Shown piece by piece: positions 24,966 to 34,570 of a DNA stretch of 64,000 nucleotides. This DNA is from JAJDZL01 sp965220665 (GTDB lineage Bacteria; Pseudomonadota; Gammaproteobacteria; Arenicellales; JAJDZL01): NCBI GenBank assembly GCA_965220665.1, contig CBDCQQ010000005.1:2046001-2110000 (forward strand), in the 5' to 3' direction. The notes under the pieces were generated by a model. The model was not told where the DNA came from. It saw only the letters and a list, made by a program, of their open reading frames with translations, and did not search any database. The first letter of the stretch is position 1. Each line of letters starts with the position of its first letter. Position numbers and translations under genes: made by a program.

Positions 24966-27472
24966 GAATTCAGACCTCTTGCCAGTCGTCCTGTAGGATC
25001 ATAGTAAGCCTCTTTCAATACCCTGGCATCTATTGGTTCGCCAGCCACAAGAACGTTCAACTTAGTATCGGGATTTGCTGATTCGGGTTTCAAATATGCA
25101 AAAGCAAGTGCGCATTTTGCAAGGTGACTGTAGACGACAGATGTAGTTGAACCTACCACAATACCATTATGTAGGACGGCTTCGCCGCCATGTCCAATAT
25201 GTGAGCCCACCTGATTAATTGCCAGGTAAGCACAAACCCATGGAAGTTTTGAATTTAGGCTCGCCTCGGTGGCGGATTTTCCGATGAAATCGGATTTGCT
25301 CAAATTTGCAAACGTCATTACATCTGCTTCGGGTAGTGTGACCTCGTTTGTTAATTCTGATGCTCCTTTAAAACCTTTCTCCATTCGCATAACGTTCATG
25401 GCAAACGATCCGTAGTGCACCATTCCTTCTGATTCACCGGATCGCCATAGCGCATTGTATATGTCCAAAATGTGGTCTCGATGTGCATGAATTTCCCAGC
25501 CCAATTCACCGCTGTAGGATATGCGCATCGCTAATGCACGGTGTCCAGCGACATTGATTATTTGGGCGGTAAACCAGCGAAATCTGTCATTTTCCAAATT
25601 GCTTGTGGTGGTTTTTTGCAGCACCTTTCGGGACAGAGGTCCCTGAATTGATAATCCACACCACTCGCGCGATAAATTGACAATTTCAACCGACATTCTA
25701 GCGGAGTGCTGTGCAAGATGGTCAAGCAGTCGATTTTCGTAGAATGCCGCACAAATGAGCATAAATCGATTGCCTGCCGTTCTGACAGCGATTAATTCAA
25801 GCTCGATTCGCCCGCACTGATTCAACAGGTATCCGAGAGCAATGGAACCCACATTCGCAGGTGCTTTCGCAGTGAAGATGTAATCTAACAATCGGCTGGC
25901 ATCTTCACCTGCAAGCTCAAATTTTGCAAACGCCGAAATATCCATCAAACCCACGCTACTTCGAACGGTACGAACCTCGTCACCGACAACTTCATCAACA
26001 ATGTTTAGTTTGAAAGAGTACTGATCGGCTGGTTGCATATGGGATGGAGCGTACCAGCGTGGTCGTTCATGTCCACAAACTTCCTCAAAGACCGCACCCT
26101 TTCCTTTCAGTACAGGGTAAAGCGGATTGGGAGAGACCGGCCGACCAGCTAAACGATTGTAATGAGGAAAAGGGATTTCATGACGCAGGCAGTAGTCTTC
26201 CTTACCTTTGGTTAATTGCCAACTTTTTGTTGCGAAACTGCCAAATCGGCGAGGATCAAATTCACGCATGGATATGTCAGATGAACCATGAACAATCCAA
26301 CGCGCAAGTTCACGCGTCAGTGCTGGTCCCCAGCCAATGCCAATTTGTGTGCCGCAGCAACACCAGTAGTTGTTTAAGCCGGGTGCAGGGCCGATCAGTG
26401 GATTGCCATCAGGAGGGTGGGAAATTGCACCGTGCACGGTTCGTTTGATACCCAGATTGGAAAGCACCGGCATACGTTCCATCGCGTTTTCTAGCCAAGG
26501 AAGTATCCGGTCGTAGTCAGGGTCAAAGAGTTCGTGTTCAATTTCCCATGGACAGCCGTCTTCCCATACAGCATTTGGGTTTTCCTTTTCGTAAATTCCA
26601 ATCAGGCCGGATTTCTGTTCCATTCGTATGTATCCGGATACTTTGGCATCATCGCGAATGACAGGCAAATCCCTTTCCAGTGAAAGAAACTCTTCAACGG
26701 TATCTGTAACTACGTAGTGATGCGTCATTGAAACCATAGGCAGGTTTAAGCCGCTCCACTCGCCAATCTGACGCGCATACGTGCCACCAGCATTCACAAT
26801 GTGTTCACATCGAATACTCCCTTTTTCAGTTGATACGATCCACTCGCTATCGGATTGAAGTTTGATATCTGTTGCCCGACAGCGTCGTATGATTTTGGCA
26901 CCGCGTGATCGTGCACCGCTTGCCAATGCAGTGGTAACTGATGACGGGTCCACATGACCATCATCGGGAGTGTGCAGGCCTCCTGCAACACCGTCAAGAC
27001 TGTAGAATGGATGCAACTCTCGAATTTGAGTCTTTGTGATCAGTTCGATTTCAACTTGCAGCGATCGAGCGACGCTTAGAGTGTATCGAAGCCAATCCAT
27101 TTCATCCTCGCTGTATGCTAGACGAATGGAACCGCAGTTATTCCAGCTAACAGCCTGCCCGGTTTCCTGCTGAAGCTGCCCCGCGTACAGCTTGATGTTG
27201 TAATCGACACACTTTCCCAGATTGATGCTGGAAGTAGAACGGGTGATTTGACCGGCTGCGTGCCAGGTCGACCCCGAGGTTAACTCTGCTTTTTCTAGCA
27301 ATACAACGTCGTTCCGACCTTCTTTGGTGAGGTGATAAGCCAGCGCACAACCCATAATCCCTCCTCCGATAATGACTACCTGAGCAGTATCGGGAAGCAA
27401 ATTGGATTCAGATGGTAATTGGTTTTGAAACAACGAAAATCGGATAAAGCACGTCATGAGAAAGACGCGCAT
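24962..27472 (-). CDS. Dimethylglycine/sarcosine dehydrogenase-type flavoprotein (FAD DAO domain + GCV_T domain)
   Basis: 836 residues. The N-terminal half is a DAO-type FAD domain: VVIIGGGIMGCALAYHL at ~32-48, then SGSTWHAAGQ, where His71 occupies the position of the covalent FAD linkage in dimethylglycine dehydrogenase. After a middle domain, the C-terminal ~380 residues match the aminomethyltransferase (GCV_T) fold that binds tetrahydrofolate (VGLMDISAFAKFELAGEDA; RISYSGELGWEIHAHRD). Such enzymes oxidatively remove N-methyl groups and pass the C1 unit to folate. It is first in a four-gene operon and divergent from a Rieske oxygenase of the quaternary-amine type. The first Met is taken by openness; Met6 is an alternative. 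Confidence 0.9.
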   Translation of the reverse strand: MRVFLMTCFIRFSLFQNQLPSESNLLPDTAQVVIIGGGIMGCALAYHLTKEGRNDVVLLEKAELTSGSTWHAAGQITRSTSSINLGKCVDYNIKLYAGQLQQETGQAVSWNNCGSIRLAYSEDEMDWLRYTLSVARSLQVEIELITKTQIRELHPFYSLDGVAGGLHTPDDGHVDPSSVTTALASGARSRGAKIIRRCRATDIKLQSDSEWIVSTEKGSIRCEHIVNAGGTYARQIGEWSGLNLPMVSMTHHYVVTDTVEEFLSLERDLPVIRDDAKVSGYIRMEQKSGLIGIYEKENPNAVWEDGCPWEIEHELFDPDYDRILPWLENAMERMPVLSNLGIKRTVHGAISHPPDGNPLIGPAPGLNNYWCCCGTQIGIGWGPALTRELARWIVHGSSDISMREFDPRRFGSFATKSWQLTKGKEDYCLRHEIPFPHYNRLAGRPVSPNPLYPVLKGKGAVFEEVCGHERPRWYAPSHMQPADQYSFKLNIVDEVVGDEVRTVRSSVGLMDISAFAKFELAGEDASRLLDYIFTAKAPANVGSIALGYLLNQCGRIELELIAVRTAGNRFMLICAAFYENRLLDHLAQHSARMSVEIVNLSREWCGLSIQGPLSRKVLQKTTTSNLENDRFRWFTAQIINVAGHRALAMRISYSGELGWEIHAHRDHILDIYNALWRSGESEGMVHYGSFAMNVMRMEKGFKGASELTNEVTLPEADVMTFANLSKSDFIGKSATEASLNSKLPWVCAYLAINQVGSHIGHGGEAVLHNGIVVGSTTSVVYSHLAKCALAFAYLKPESANPDTKLNVLVAGEPIDARVLKEAYYDPTGRLARGLNS

Positions 27473-27707
27473 TATTAACGAGATTAGTCTTTAGCGAAGC
27501 ACTTTTTGGTAAAAAAATTAAGATGAGTGAAAAAGTTTTTTTCTGTACGATTTGCAGGTCTAACGAAGTGATTGTAAGATATTGTTATTAAAGGAATCTA
27601 TTAACTGACTGAATCTAGTATTCGGTGAGACTGGCATTCACCAGAATTGTTGAAGAATTGTAAAATCTGAGGGTAGATTTTGCTTTCAACCATTTTCTCG
27701 GACATTC
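27473..27707. promoter_or_regulatory. Divergent promoter region with an inverted repeat
   Basis: 235 bp between the flavoprotein operon and the Rieske gene. ATTCGGTGA (27620-27628) and TCACCAGAAT (27638-27647) form a near-perfect inverted repeat about 60 bp upstream of the Rieske start, a plausible regulator operator. The ribosome site of the Rieske gene is weak. Confidence 0.4.
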
Positions 27708-28802
27708 ATGAACTCTCAATCCGAACTGACTCGAAATTTGCCACCTCGGTACTATACCGAACCGGAAATATTGGTGAGAGAGCGAGAGGGTGCGTTATCC
27801 ACTACCTGGCAGTATGCCGGTCATGAATCGCAAATTCCTGAAAGAGGAGACTACTTTACCTTTGAAATCGCAGGACAGGGTCTATTTTGCGTCAGAGACA
27901 GCGAGCGGAAGATTCATGCGTTTTTCAACGTGTGTCAACATCGGGCACATGAACTGGTCACTGGTGTTGGCAACAAACGCGTGATTGTCTGTCCCTATCA
28001 TGCCTGGACTTATAACCTTGACGGTCAGCTTCGATATGGCCGAAACCTGTCATCTGTACCAGGTCTGGACATATCTAAAATTTGTCTGACTTCCGCAAAA
28101 CTCGAGAATTTTCATGGCTTTCTGTTTGTGAATCTGGATTCCGAAGCCCGCTCTATGGAAGAGTGGTATCCAAATGTACATGAGGAAATTCGAGAATTTG
28201 TTCCACAAATCGACCGGTTAAAGCTATTTCGAGTAGAAAAGCTGGTGGAGAACTGCAATTGGAAGCTGTCGGTTGAAAATTACTCTGAATGCTATCACTG
28301 TCCAATCAATCACAAAGCATTTTCAAACGGTGTCATCAAACCCGAAACCTACGATATTCAGCCCCAGGGATACTGCCTCAGGCACACCACTGAATGTCAG
28401 AATCTCGACAAAATGAGCTATCCGATCAATCTTGAAGCGAATACCACGGCGGGAAAGTACTCATCGTGGTATCTTTGGCCTATGTTTTCATTTCAGGTGT
28501 ATCCAGGTAATATTTTGAACACCTATTGCTGGCGGGATATCGATGTCGACCATGTTGAAGTGCAACGCGGATGGTTCTCAGTTGATGGAGAAGATTCCGA
28601 AGTTATTGATGCTTTGGCTGAACAGGATCTGCAGACCACGGTTGCGGAAGACATTCGGTTGGTTGAATCTGTACAGCGGGGTATGCGAAATCGAGGCTAT
28701 CGGCCAGGACCTTTGGTAGTCGATCCCAAAGGAGGCGTTCATTCTGAGCACTCAATTGCAGTGCTACAGGAGTGGATGCGAGCCGGTATTCAAACCCAGT
28801 AA
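27708..28802 (+). CDS. Rieske non-haem iron oxygenase, alpha subunit (quaternary-amine type)
   Basis: 364 residues. The Rieske [2Fe-2S] ligands are Cys76-x-His78 and Cys95-x2-His98 (CQHRAH ... CPYHAWTY). The mononuclear iron site is His197-x4-His202 in ENYSECYHCPINH, with the third ligand probably the Asp in VAEDIRLVESVQRG. The residue three before the first His, which connects the Rieske and iron centres, is Glu194 rather than the usual Asp. That Glu and the ECYHC motif are shared with carnitine (CntA) and glycine-betaine (GbcA) oxygenases. The likely reaction is O2-dependent N-demethylation or cleavage of a quaternary amine. No reductase gene is adjacent, so electrons must come from elsewhere. 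Confidence 0.9.
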   Translation: MNSQSELTRNLPPRYYTEPEILVREREGALSTTWQYAGHESQIPERGDYFTFEIAGQGLFCVRDSERKIHAFFNVCQHRAHELVTGVGNKRVIVCPYHAWTYNLDGQLRYGRNLSSVPGLDISKICLTSAKLENFHGFLFVNLDSEARSMEEWYPNVHEEIREFVPQIDRLKLFRVEKLVENCNWKLSVENYSECYHCPINHKAFSNGVIKPETYDIQPQGYCLRHTTECQNLDKMSYPINLEANTTAGKYSSWYLWPMFSFQVYPGNILNTYCWRDIDVDHVEVQRGWFSVDGEDSEVIDALAEQDLQTTVAEDIRLVESVQRGMRNRGYRPGPLVVDPKGGVHSEHSIAVLQEWMRAGIQTQ

Positions 28803-28909
28803 AAACTTATTTTGCCTTTAGGCTAATTTTCACCAGCCATACTGTTTCATTGAATCTGACATGGTTGTGGAACAGAGAAGTCATTTTGCTCAGTCATCAG
28901 GAGGAATTG

Positions 28910-29290
28910 ATGGACAAAGAACTATTTGAGAAAGGTCTTGAGGCACGCAAGGCTACACTTGGCGAGGAATATGTGCAGAAAAATCTGGATGCGGCCGATG
29001 AATTCAATCGTCCTTTCCAGGAAGCTATGACTGAATGGTGCTGGGGATTTGGCTGGACGGATACAACAATTGACCCAAAGACTCGTTCAATGATGAATCT
29101 GGCGATGATCGGGGCACTCGGCAAAATGCACGAGTGGGAAATTCACTGTCGTGGTGCGCTTAAAAATGGCGTAAGCAAGGAAGAAATTCGTTCCATAATT
29201 CACGTAATTGCAATCTACTGTGGTGTTCCGCAAAGTCTTGAGTGTTTTCGTGTCGCCCGGAAAGTACTTGAAGAAGAGGGACTGTTGTAG
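28910..29290 (+). CDS. Carboxymuconolactone decarboxylase (CMD)-family protein
   Basis: 126 residues from ATG 28910, which has an upstream CAGGAGGA. The pattern KTRSMMNLAMIGALGKMHEW, EIHCRGALKNGVSKEEIRSI and HVIAIYCGVPQSLECFRVA is the single CMD domain of PcaC-like proteins. The second conserved Cys of AhpD-type CxxC proteins is not present, so a peroxidase role is unlikely. It follows the Rieske gene by 107 bp on the same strand and may belong to its transcript. The substrate is not predictable. Confidence 0.87.
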   Translation: MDKELFEKGLEARKATLGEEYVQKNLDAADEFNRPFQEAMTEWCWGFGWTDTTIDPKTRSMMNLAMIGALGKMHEWEIHCRGALKNGVSKEEIRSIIHVIAIYCGVPQSLECFRVARKVLEEEGLL

Positions 29291-29412
29291 GCATAGCGTA
29301 TTTTCTTCAAGTGCGCGATGGCATAACCATGCGCTGTTGTCACTTGTGGAAAACTAACCTGTTTTAAATTTCTGCTGATACTACTGGAAATTAGCAATGA
29401 GTGGGAGACAGG

Positions 29413-30027
29413 TCAATCGAGTTTGCTCTGATCGTGGCGTAAGCCAAAGACCCAGCGTTCCTGAGTAATGTTTTCCAGATAGTGAAATGGACGGTCATTG
29501 AGTCCTACAAATCCAGGCCCGGGCATTAGTACAACATCGCCTGGCAGGTTTGCAATTTCTATTGCATTTGTCTTCATTCGGTCGTCCGCTATATAGAAAC
29601 GACCAAATCCTTCCAAAACAAAAAGACAAATTATGTACCGATAGTCGGTTCGGTCCCTGTGAGGTGTGATTCCGCCGCTCTTTGGTTCATATTTTTGAAG
29701 CATGACGTCATTGAATACGACTGGTGCCGAAAAATACGAGTTCTCAGAGATGGCTTCATCAAAATGCTGCTGAAATGCAACTACCAGTTCAGCAAAAGCG
29801 CCATCGCTCTTTAGTTGATCTTGGAGCAACATATCCTGGTGAACGAGGCTGTATGCAGTTCCAACCGTATTTTTGGCTGGCCGAAGCGGATATTTTTTTG
29901 CCTCTTCCAGCAAAATGTTGCGAAATTCTTCAGTGAGAATTGGAACTGAGATTGAGCGAACGTGCTGGAGTATTTGGACGACACGTCCAAGTATCTCTGG
30001 TGAAGATGAAAACCAAGGATGATTCAA
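29413..30027 (-). CDS. 2-oxoglutarate/Fe(II)-dependent oxygenase-like protein
   Basis: 204 residues with a double-stranded beta-helix signature: metal ligands His123-Arg-Asp125 in ITPHRDRTDYRY, then a strand FVLEGFGRFYIADD, the LPGDVVLMPGPGF turn typical of this fold, and the distal His182 in RPFHYLEN with Arg191 a possible 2-oxoglutarate contact. The family cannot be narrowed further. It is convergent with the CMD gene and its promoter side faces the orphan porin-type leader. It could hydroxylate a product of the nearby amine pathway, but that is inference from position only. Confidence 0.72.
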   Translation of the reverse strand: MNHPWFSSSPEILGRVVQILQHVRSISVPILTEEFRNILLEEAKKYPLRPAKNTVGTAYSLVHQDMLLQDQLKSDGAFAELVVAFQQHFDEAISENSYFSAPVVFNDVMLQKYEPKSGGITPHRDRTDYRYIICLFVLEGFGRFYIADDRMKTNAIEIANLPGDVVLMPGPGFVGLNDRPFHYLENITQERWVFGLRHDQSKLD

Positions 30028-30130
30028 TTGAACTGGCTCAGGGAATAAGATGAAGAAGTCTCAAACTAAGGTTAATCACATTCAATATTCTTAATTATAA
30101 CAATATGATAAGTGAACTGAAATGCTGTTG

Positions 30131-30300
30131 TGAAACATAGTATGGGTGCCTGTTTGGTTGGAATGGTGTTCCCAGTTCATAATTACCGAAAATAACGTCA
30201 ATTCGTTATCTGAAAGCAGTCATAAATATCAGCTTGAAAAATATTTTCCAGTCTCCAATCTGCGGTGAAGATTGCAAATAAAATTCTTGAGAAACTACGC
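30131..30300 (+). repeat. Orphan copy of the porin A upstream leader
   Basis: About 165 bp here resemble the region just upstream of porin A (32919-33090): GTGCCTGT.TGG, GAATGGTGTT..CAGTTCA, CTGAAAGCAGT, GCTTGAAA, CAATCTGC.. and ATTCTTG recur in the same order and spacing, with many substitutions. No porin coding sequence follows. The two copies are in direct orientation and bracket the DUF4143 ATPase gene and an IS5 remnant. Confidence 0.6.
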
Positions 30301-30455
30301 ATTGAATTCAAACTGACTTTCAGTGCAGTGAATTCCGATATGGCGATGTATTAATTCCAATATAATCATTATGAAATTCCAAATATTTAATTAATATATT
30401 CCAATATTGTCGAACTATTTTTCCAAAAAACACCTTACTATGAGTCGAAATATTA

Positions 30456-31718
30456 TTGTTGATTGACAAATCAAAAAACTCAACTGTCTACATTCCTCGT
30501 CTTGTTGAGAATCGCGTCAAAACAGCACTTGCAGACACAAGGATTGTCGCTATCGTTGGGCCTCGTCAGTCAGGAAAAACAACGCTTGCGCGGAGATTGG
30601 CTATCGCTGATGAGCGTCCGTATCTGACACTAGACGAAACTGATCAGCGTGAATTCGCGGTAGATGATCCTGATGGCTTTCTAAGGGACTACAAATCTGT
30701 AGTAATTGATGAGGTTCAGCGCGCACCTGAACTTTTCCTGACGATGAAACGAATCGTTGATGACGACCCACGCCCTGGTCGTTTCCTGATAACCGGCTCG
30801 GTTGATCTTCTTCAACGGTCCATTTCCCCTGACTCACTTGCTGGGCGCATAGATGTTATTGAGCTGATGCCATTTTCACAAGCCGAATTATGTCACAATG
30901 CAGCACCTGAAATTTTAGACCGGTTGTTTTCATGTGATTTTCCTGTACTTCGAATGGTCGGACGAACAGAGAATCTTGTCGAAAGAGTTCTCCGAGGCGG
31001 TTACCCCACAGCAATAGAGCGAAACGACGACAATCGGCGAGAACATTGGTTGCGAACATATGCTGAAATTCTAACAAATCGAGACTTGCCCGAGATTGCG
31101 AGAGTAAACAAAACTGACAATTTGAACAAATTGATTGATCTTGCAGCGGTATATTCGGGACGTTTGCTCAATCATTCGGCGATCGGGTTACAAATTGGGA
31201 TTGATAGCAAAACCGCAGACCGCTGGTTGTTGTTGCTGGAGAATCTATTCTTGGTTCGTCGAGTAGGAGCTTGGCACCATAACGAGCGCAAGCGACTCGT
31301 TAAGTCGCAGAAGTTGCAATTTATTGATTCAGGATTACTCGCTGCAATACGCAGAATCAACGCTACAGTACTTCGACGTGATAGGACACAATTTGGAGCA
31401 CTACTCGAAAGCTTTGTTTTTTCAGAAATTCTGAAGATGGCTGCAATTCGGAGCGATAGAATTAACATTAACCACTATAGAGACCTAGACAAGAGGGAAG
31501 TCGACTTTATCTTAGAACGCGCACCTGGAGAGATTGTCGGTATTGAAGTTAAAGCGCGTGCAACTGTTCGTCCGAACGACTTCAAAGGATTGAAACGATT
31601 AATGGAAATTTGCGGCAAACAATTTACTTGTGGAGCAGTAATTTACGATGGCGAGAAAATTCAACAAATGTATCCCAGTATGTTTGCCATTCCTTTCAAG
31701 ATGCTGTGGGAAGCATGA
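30456..31718 (+). CDS. AAA_14/DUF4143 ATP-binding protein
   Basis: 420 residues. Walker A is IVGPRQSGKTTLARRL (~33-48), Walker B SVVIDEVQRAPELF, then sensor LITGSVDLL. The C-terminal DUF4143 part (LNKLIDLAAVYSGRLLNHSA; NHYRDLDKREVDFILERAPG; IVGIEVKARATVRPNDFKGL) has a nuclease-like D...ExK core. Widespread family of unknown function, often in mobile or TA-like settings. The frame has only TTG starts (30456 or 30459); an ATG at 30440 opens a neighbouring frame that stops after eight codons. Confidence 0.87.
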   Translation: MLIDKSKNSTVYIPRLVENRVKTALADTRIVAIVGPRQSGKTTLARRLAIADERPYLTLDETDQREFAVDDPDGFLRDYKSVVIDEVQRAPELFLTMKRIVDDDPRPGRFLITGSVDLLQRSISPDSLAGRIDVIELMPFSQAELCHNAAPEILDRLFSCDFPVLRMVGRTENLVERVLRGGYPTAIERNDDNRREHWLRTYAEILTNRDLPEIARVNKTDNLNKLIDLAAVYSGRLLNHSAIGLQIGIDSKTADRWLLLLENLFLVRRVGAWHHNERKRLVKSQKLQFIDSGLLAAIRRINATVLRRDRTQFGALLESFVFSEILKMAAIRSDRININHYRDLDKREVDFILERAPGEIVGIEVKARATVRPNDFKGLKRLMEICGKQFTCGAVIYDGEKIQQMYPSMFAIPFKMLWEA

Positions 31719-31726
31719 GAGCATCA

Positions 31727-31752
31727 CAATTGATCAATTACGTGATCAATTG
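31727..31752. other. 10-bp perfect inverted repeat after the DUF4143 gene
   Basis: CAATTGATCA and TGATCAATTG pair across a 6-nt loop, 8 bp after the stop codon. No T-run follows, so it may be a processing or Rho-linked structure rather than an intrinsic terminator. Confidence 0.45.
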
Positions 31753-32209
31753 AGGAGAAAATAATTAATTTTCTGGTAAATATAGAGTTTGTAACTAGAA
31801 GCAATACCAGAATTCCTGTACTCTGGTACCTATGATTGAAGTTTACTGCAGCAGATTGCAGTGTTGTGCAGTCTAATGCTTAGAAACTAGTTCAGTTGCT
31901 AATCGTTCTGCCTACTACTCTACACGAGCAACGCGTAGTCGCACTGAGTATTCAATACTCTTGCAATAAGAACTGTGAGGATAGGGATCCATTACTAAAT
32001 CGAATGCTTAATCCTTCAATTTTCCATTATCTTGGTCTTCACTAAATTGTCCGCTCTGAATAAATTGAAATTTCTGCTGATTTTCGAAGCGATCGAAATC
32101 AGGTAGTCGGAGCTCAAAACGGCGTCAGACTAGGCTTAAGGCTCCGAAACCGCAATCTAACCTCGAAGGCATTGGTTTCCAGCGAATAATCCGGTGAAAG
32201 ACTGAGCGA
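31753..32209. other. 457 bp with nothing recognised
   Basis: AT-rich spacer between the DUF4143 gene and the IS5 remnant. No gene, RNA or repeat was recognised. Confidence 0.35.
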
Positions 32210-32880
32210 AAAAATTGGGCACAACTATCCTTCGAGCGTTTCAGAATCAGCTGCAGATTGTGTCCGGCAAAGCTCAGTGGCACATTCATGCCGTCGCTTT
32301 CGACACCTTTGAGATGGTTGCGGCCCGGCCAGCCATCGGTTATCAGATGACCAATGATCGGTTCAATCGCCTAGCGGCGTTTCAGACATGCTCGGATGCG
32401 GGCGGTCACCCCGCACCGTGGCCCGAGATGTAACCCGTTCTTTCGGTTTCATCATTGCCGCGGTAGCCGCGGCTCACATACACCTCTTCGATGTGCTGTC
32501 CGGACAACGCGCGCACTTGGATCAGGGCTTGCTTCAGAGTGTGACCGTCATACTGATTGCCCAGCAGAGCTATCCCACCGACCACGAAGCTGCTGCGATT
32601 GGTCACCGCAATGCTGGCCTTGACCTCGAACTCGTAGCACTTGTGCGCCTTGCTTCTAATGATGCGCTCGACCACCGGTGCATGCAGGCTGTACAGCTTG
32701 TTGGAACTGGTTATTTCCTGCGCCAGCGGCCTTACGGCCTTGGCTAGCTCATCGGTAAAATTCTGCTGCAACTGATCATCTGAACTAATCATTAGTTCAA
32801 TATCGCACTCCACCCGATGTTCGCTCGGCAGCTGCTCTGGTCAATACTCGATATCGACTCCAATACGCTGCATTCGCTGG
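32210..32880 (-). pseudogene. IS5-family transposase remnant
   Basis: On the minus strand, a frame (32813-32406) encodes KLYSLHAPVVERI, AHKCYEFEVKASIAVTNRSS, GNQYDGHTLKQALIQV and EVYVSRGYRG, the catalytic core of IS5-type transposases. After a stop and frame change the C-terminal helix continues (KRR*AIEPIIGHLITDGW; NHLKGVESDGMNVPLSFAGH; NLQLILK). The N-terminal part is missing or unrecognisable, and no inverted repeats were found. The element is therefore dead. It lies between the two porin-leader copies. Confidence 0.8.
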
Positions 32881-33098
32881 ATTGGCTGTCATTAATTTGT
32901 TCCATTTACGGATTTGGGTGAAACAAATTATGAGTGCCTGTGTGGCTGAAACAGAATGGTGTTAACAGTTCAGAATTACGAATATATTGGCCAAGACGCT
33001 ATCTAAAAGCAGTACTATTCATCCGCTTGAAAGTAATTTTCTACTTGCCTATCTGCAATGAATTTGAAAATTAGATTCTTGGAAAATCTCCAGTTTTG

Positions 33099-34067
33099 AT
33101 GGCCATTCTGGTTTTCGCGGGTGTGCTGAGCGTTCCCTCAGCCGTGTTTGCGGAAGCCAGCTGGTACGGCTCGCTGCGCGCCGGTGTTATGTCATCGGAC
33201 AGCAATGTTAGCGTTTTCGATGGCGGTTCCCGCTGGGGCATCAAGGGCTCGAACGAGGCCGGTGAAGGACTCACCGCCGTTTACCGGTTTGAGCACAAGA
33301 TCAGCACGGTAGATGCAGGTCAGCCTGCAGGGCGTCTTGCTTATGTCGGACTTTCCGGTGGTTTCGGAACCGTGACCGCGGGTCAGATCTGGAGTGCTGC
33401 TTACAACTCGGCCGGTGCAGTTACGGACAATTCATGGTTCTGGGGTGATTCGCAAACGAGTTATCGCCATGGGCAGGCGGTTTCATACGCGTTTGCGAAC
33501 GATCTGATGTCACTGCAAGCCGACATGATTTATGGTGGTGCTGATGAACCCGAAGACCTGCAGAAAGCCGAATTCGGCCTGAGCGTCAATGTTGGCGATA
33601 TGGGAAAAGTTGCGCTTGCGCATACGGACGACAAGTACAGTGAAGACGACCTAGGAGGGAGTACCGCAGGTGAGTTAGATGCCGGTGACACCTCATGGAG
33701 AACCAAGACGGCAACACTTGCCGCAGAGGTTTCCGTGAGCAATCTGACGGCATACGCCGGCACCCAATCTGTGTCGTATGACTGTACTGGGGTATATGTA
33801 GATGCAGATAGTGGTTTCTCCGGACCTTGTACAAATAGTAATGTCAAAGCCAAGGAAAAAACCTCTTTCTTCGGAGTCCGTGGCGGCTTGGGTGATACCG
33901 GCGTCAGCTATGTCTTTCAGTGGAGAGATGTGAAGTCCAGCAACCAGAAACCCTGGCTGCTTTCATTGACCAAGGGTCTCGGCGACAGCGCGGCGTTGAT
34001 CATTGAACATGCCGACAATGACGATTCAGCCAACAAATCTGGAGTGGCTCTGGCAGTTCACTTCTAA
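33099..34067 (+). CDS. Outer-membrane porin A (Gram-negative porin family)
   Basis: About 322 residues from ATG 33099; an adjacent TTG at 33096 is also possible. The hydrophobic start MAILVFAGVLSVPSAVFA is a signal peptide lacking the usual Lys/Arg, cleaved before EASWYG. The mature part is a beta-barrel porin: SWYGSLRAGV, RWGIKGSNEAGEGLTAVYRF (a typical porin_4 motif), GRLAYVGLSGGFGTVTAGQI and a C-terminal strand ending in Phe. It should form a general diffusion channel, probably trimeric. The first ~35 codons, the terminator and the last strand are nearly shared with porins B and D. This is one of two intact copies in the window. Confidence 0.9.
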   Translation: MAILVFAGVLSVPSAVFAEASWYGSLRAGVMSSDSNVSVFDGGSRWGIKGSNEAGEGLTAVYRFEHKISTVDAGQPAGRLAYVGLSGGFGTVTAGQIWSAAYNSAGAVTDNSWFWGDSQTSYRHGQAVSYAFANDLMSLQADMIYGGADEPEDLQKAEFGLSVNVGDMGKVALAHTDDKYSEDDLGGSTAGELDAGDTSWRTKTATLAAEVSVSNLTAYAGTQSVSYDCTGVYVDADSGFSGPCTNSNVKAKEKTSFFGVRGGLGDTGVSYVFQWRDVKSSNQKPWLLSLTKGLGDSAALIIEHADNDDSANKSGVALAVHF

Positions 34068-34094
34068 CAGATTCATTCAGCTTGAAATGAATGA

Positions 34095-34118
34095 AACGGG
34101 GTGCGAAAGCACCCCGTT
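34095..34118 (+). terminator. Porin A terminator
   Basis: Stem AACGGGGTGC/GCACCCCGTT with a GAAA tetraloop, followed by CTAATTTG, 27 bp after the porin A stop. The same hairpin core occurs after porins B, C and D. Confidence 0.75.
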
Positions 34119-34570
34119 CTAATTTGTGTAACCACAAAATCGCACACGCTATGAACAAATAATTCAGGTGCTAAAGACACCCTAATTTTTTGTGTGTTAA
34201 TTGATAGGATATACCGTAATGGGGATTCCTGTTAAGTGTTTAGGCTCCTGATGAATAAAACTTCGGTTGACACAGTTAATCGTCGGAGGCCGACCTTCAG
34301 ATAGAGCCGTGTCTTGCCGCTTCTGCAGTCATCGGCGATTCCATACTCAACCATTGCACAGCACAACCAAGGTTTCGATTTTCATAAGCAACGGTGGATT
34401 GGTTTTCTTTGAACCTGATTTTCGACTTCAAACTGGGAATTTTCAATTGGTAGTTACACATGAGTTCCCGTATACGGTCGGATTCGTTTGTAATATGGTT
34501 TAGATGGAGCACTGGAATAATATCTGCCTTCAATCTGGTGTGCTCCATCCCCGGTTAACCACCAAATAAG
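34119..34570. other. Intergenic region after porin A
   Basis: 452 bp without a supported gene. A weak GGTG/CACC hairpin followed by T6 lies near 34172-34192. Open frames on both strands are short and featureless. Confidence 0.35.

Noticed and set aside
32215..32747. Plus-strand open frames as a gene
   Set aside because: The minus strand clearly encodes the decayed IS5 transposase; the plus frames are its shadows.
34172..34192. Second terminator after porin A
   Set aside because: The stem is only four to five base pairs and the stronger hairpin at 34095-34118 already explains termination.
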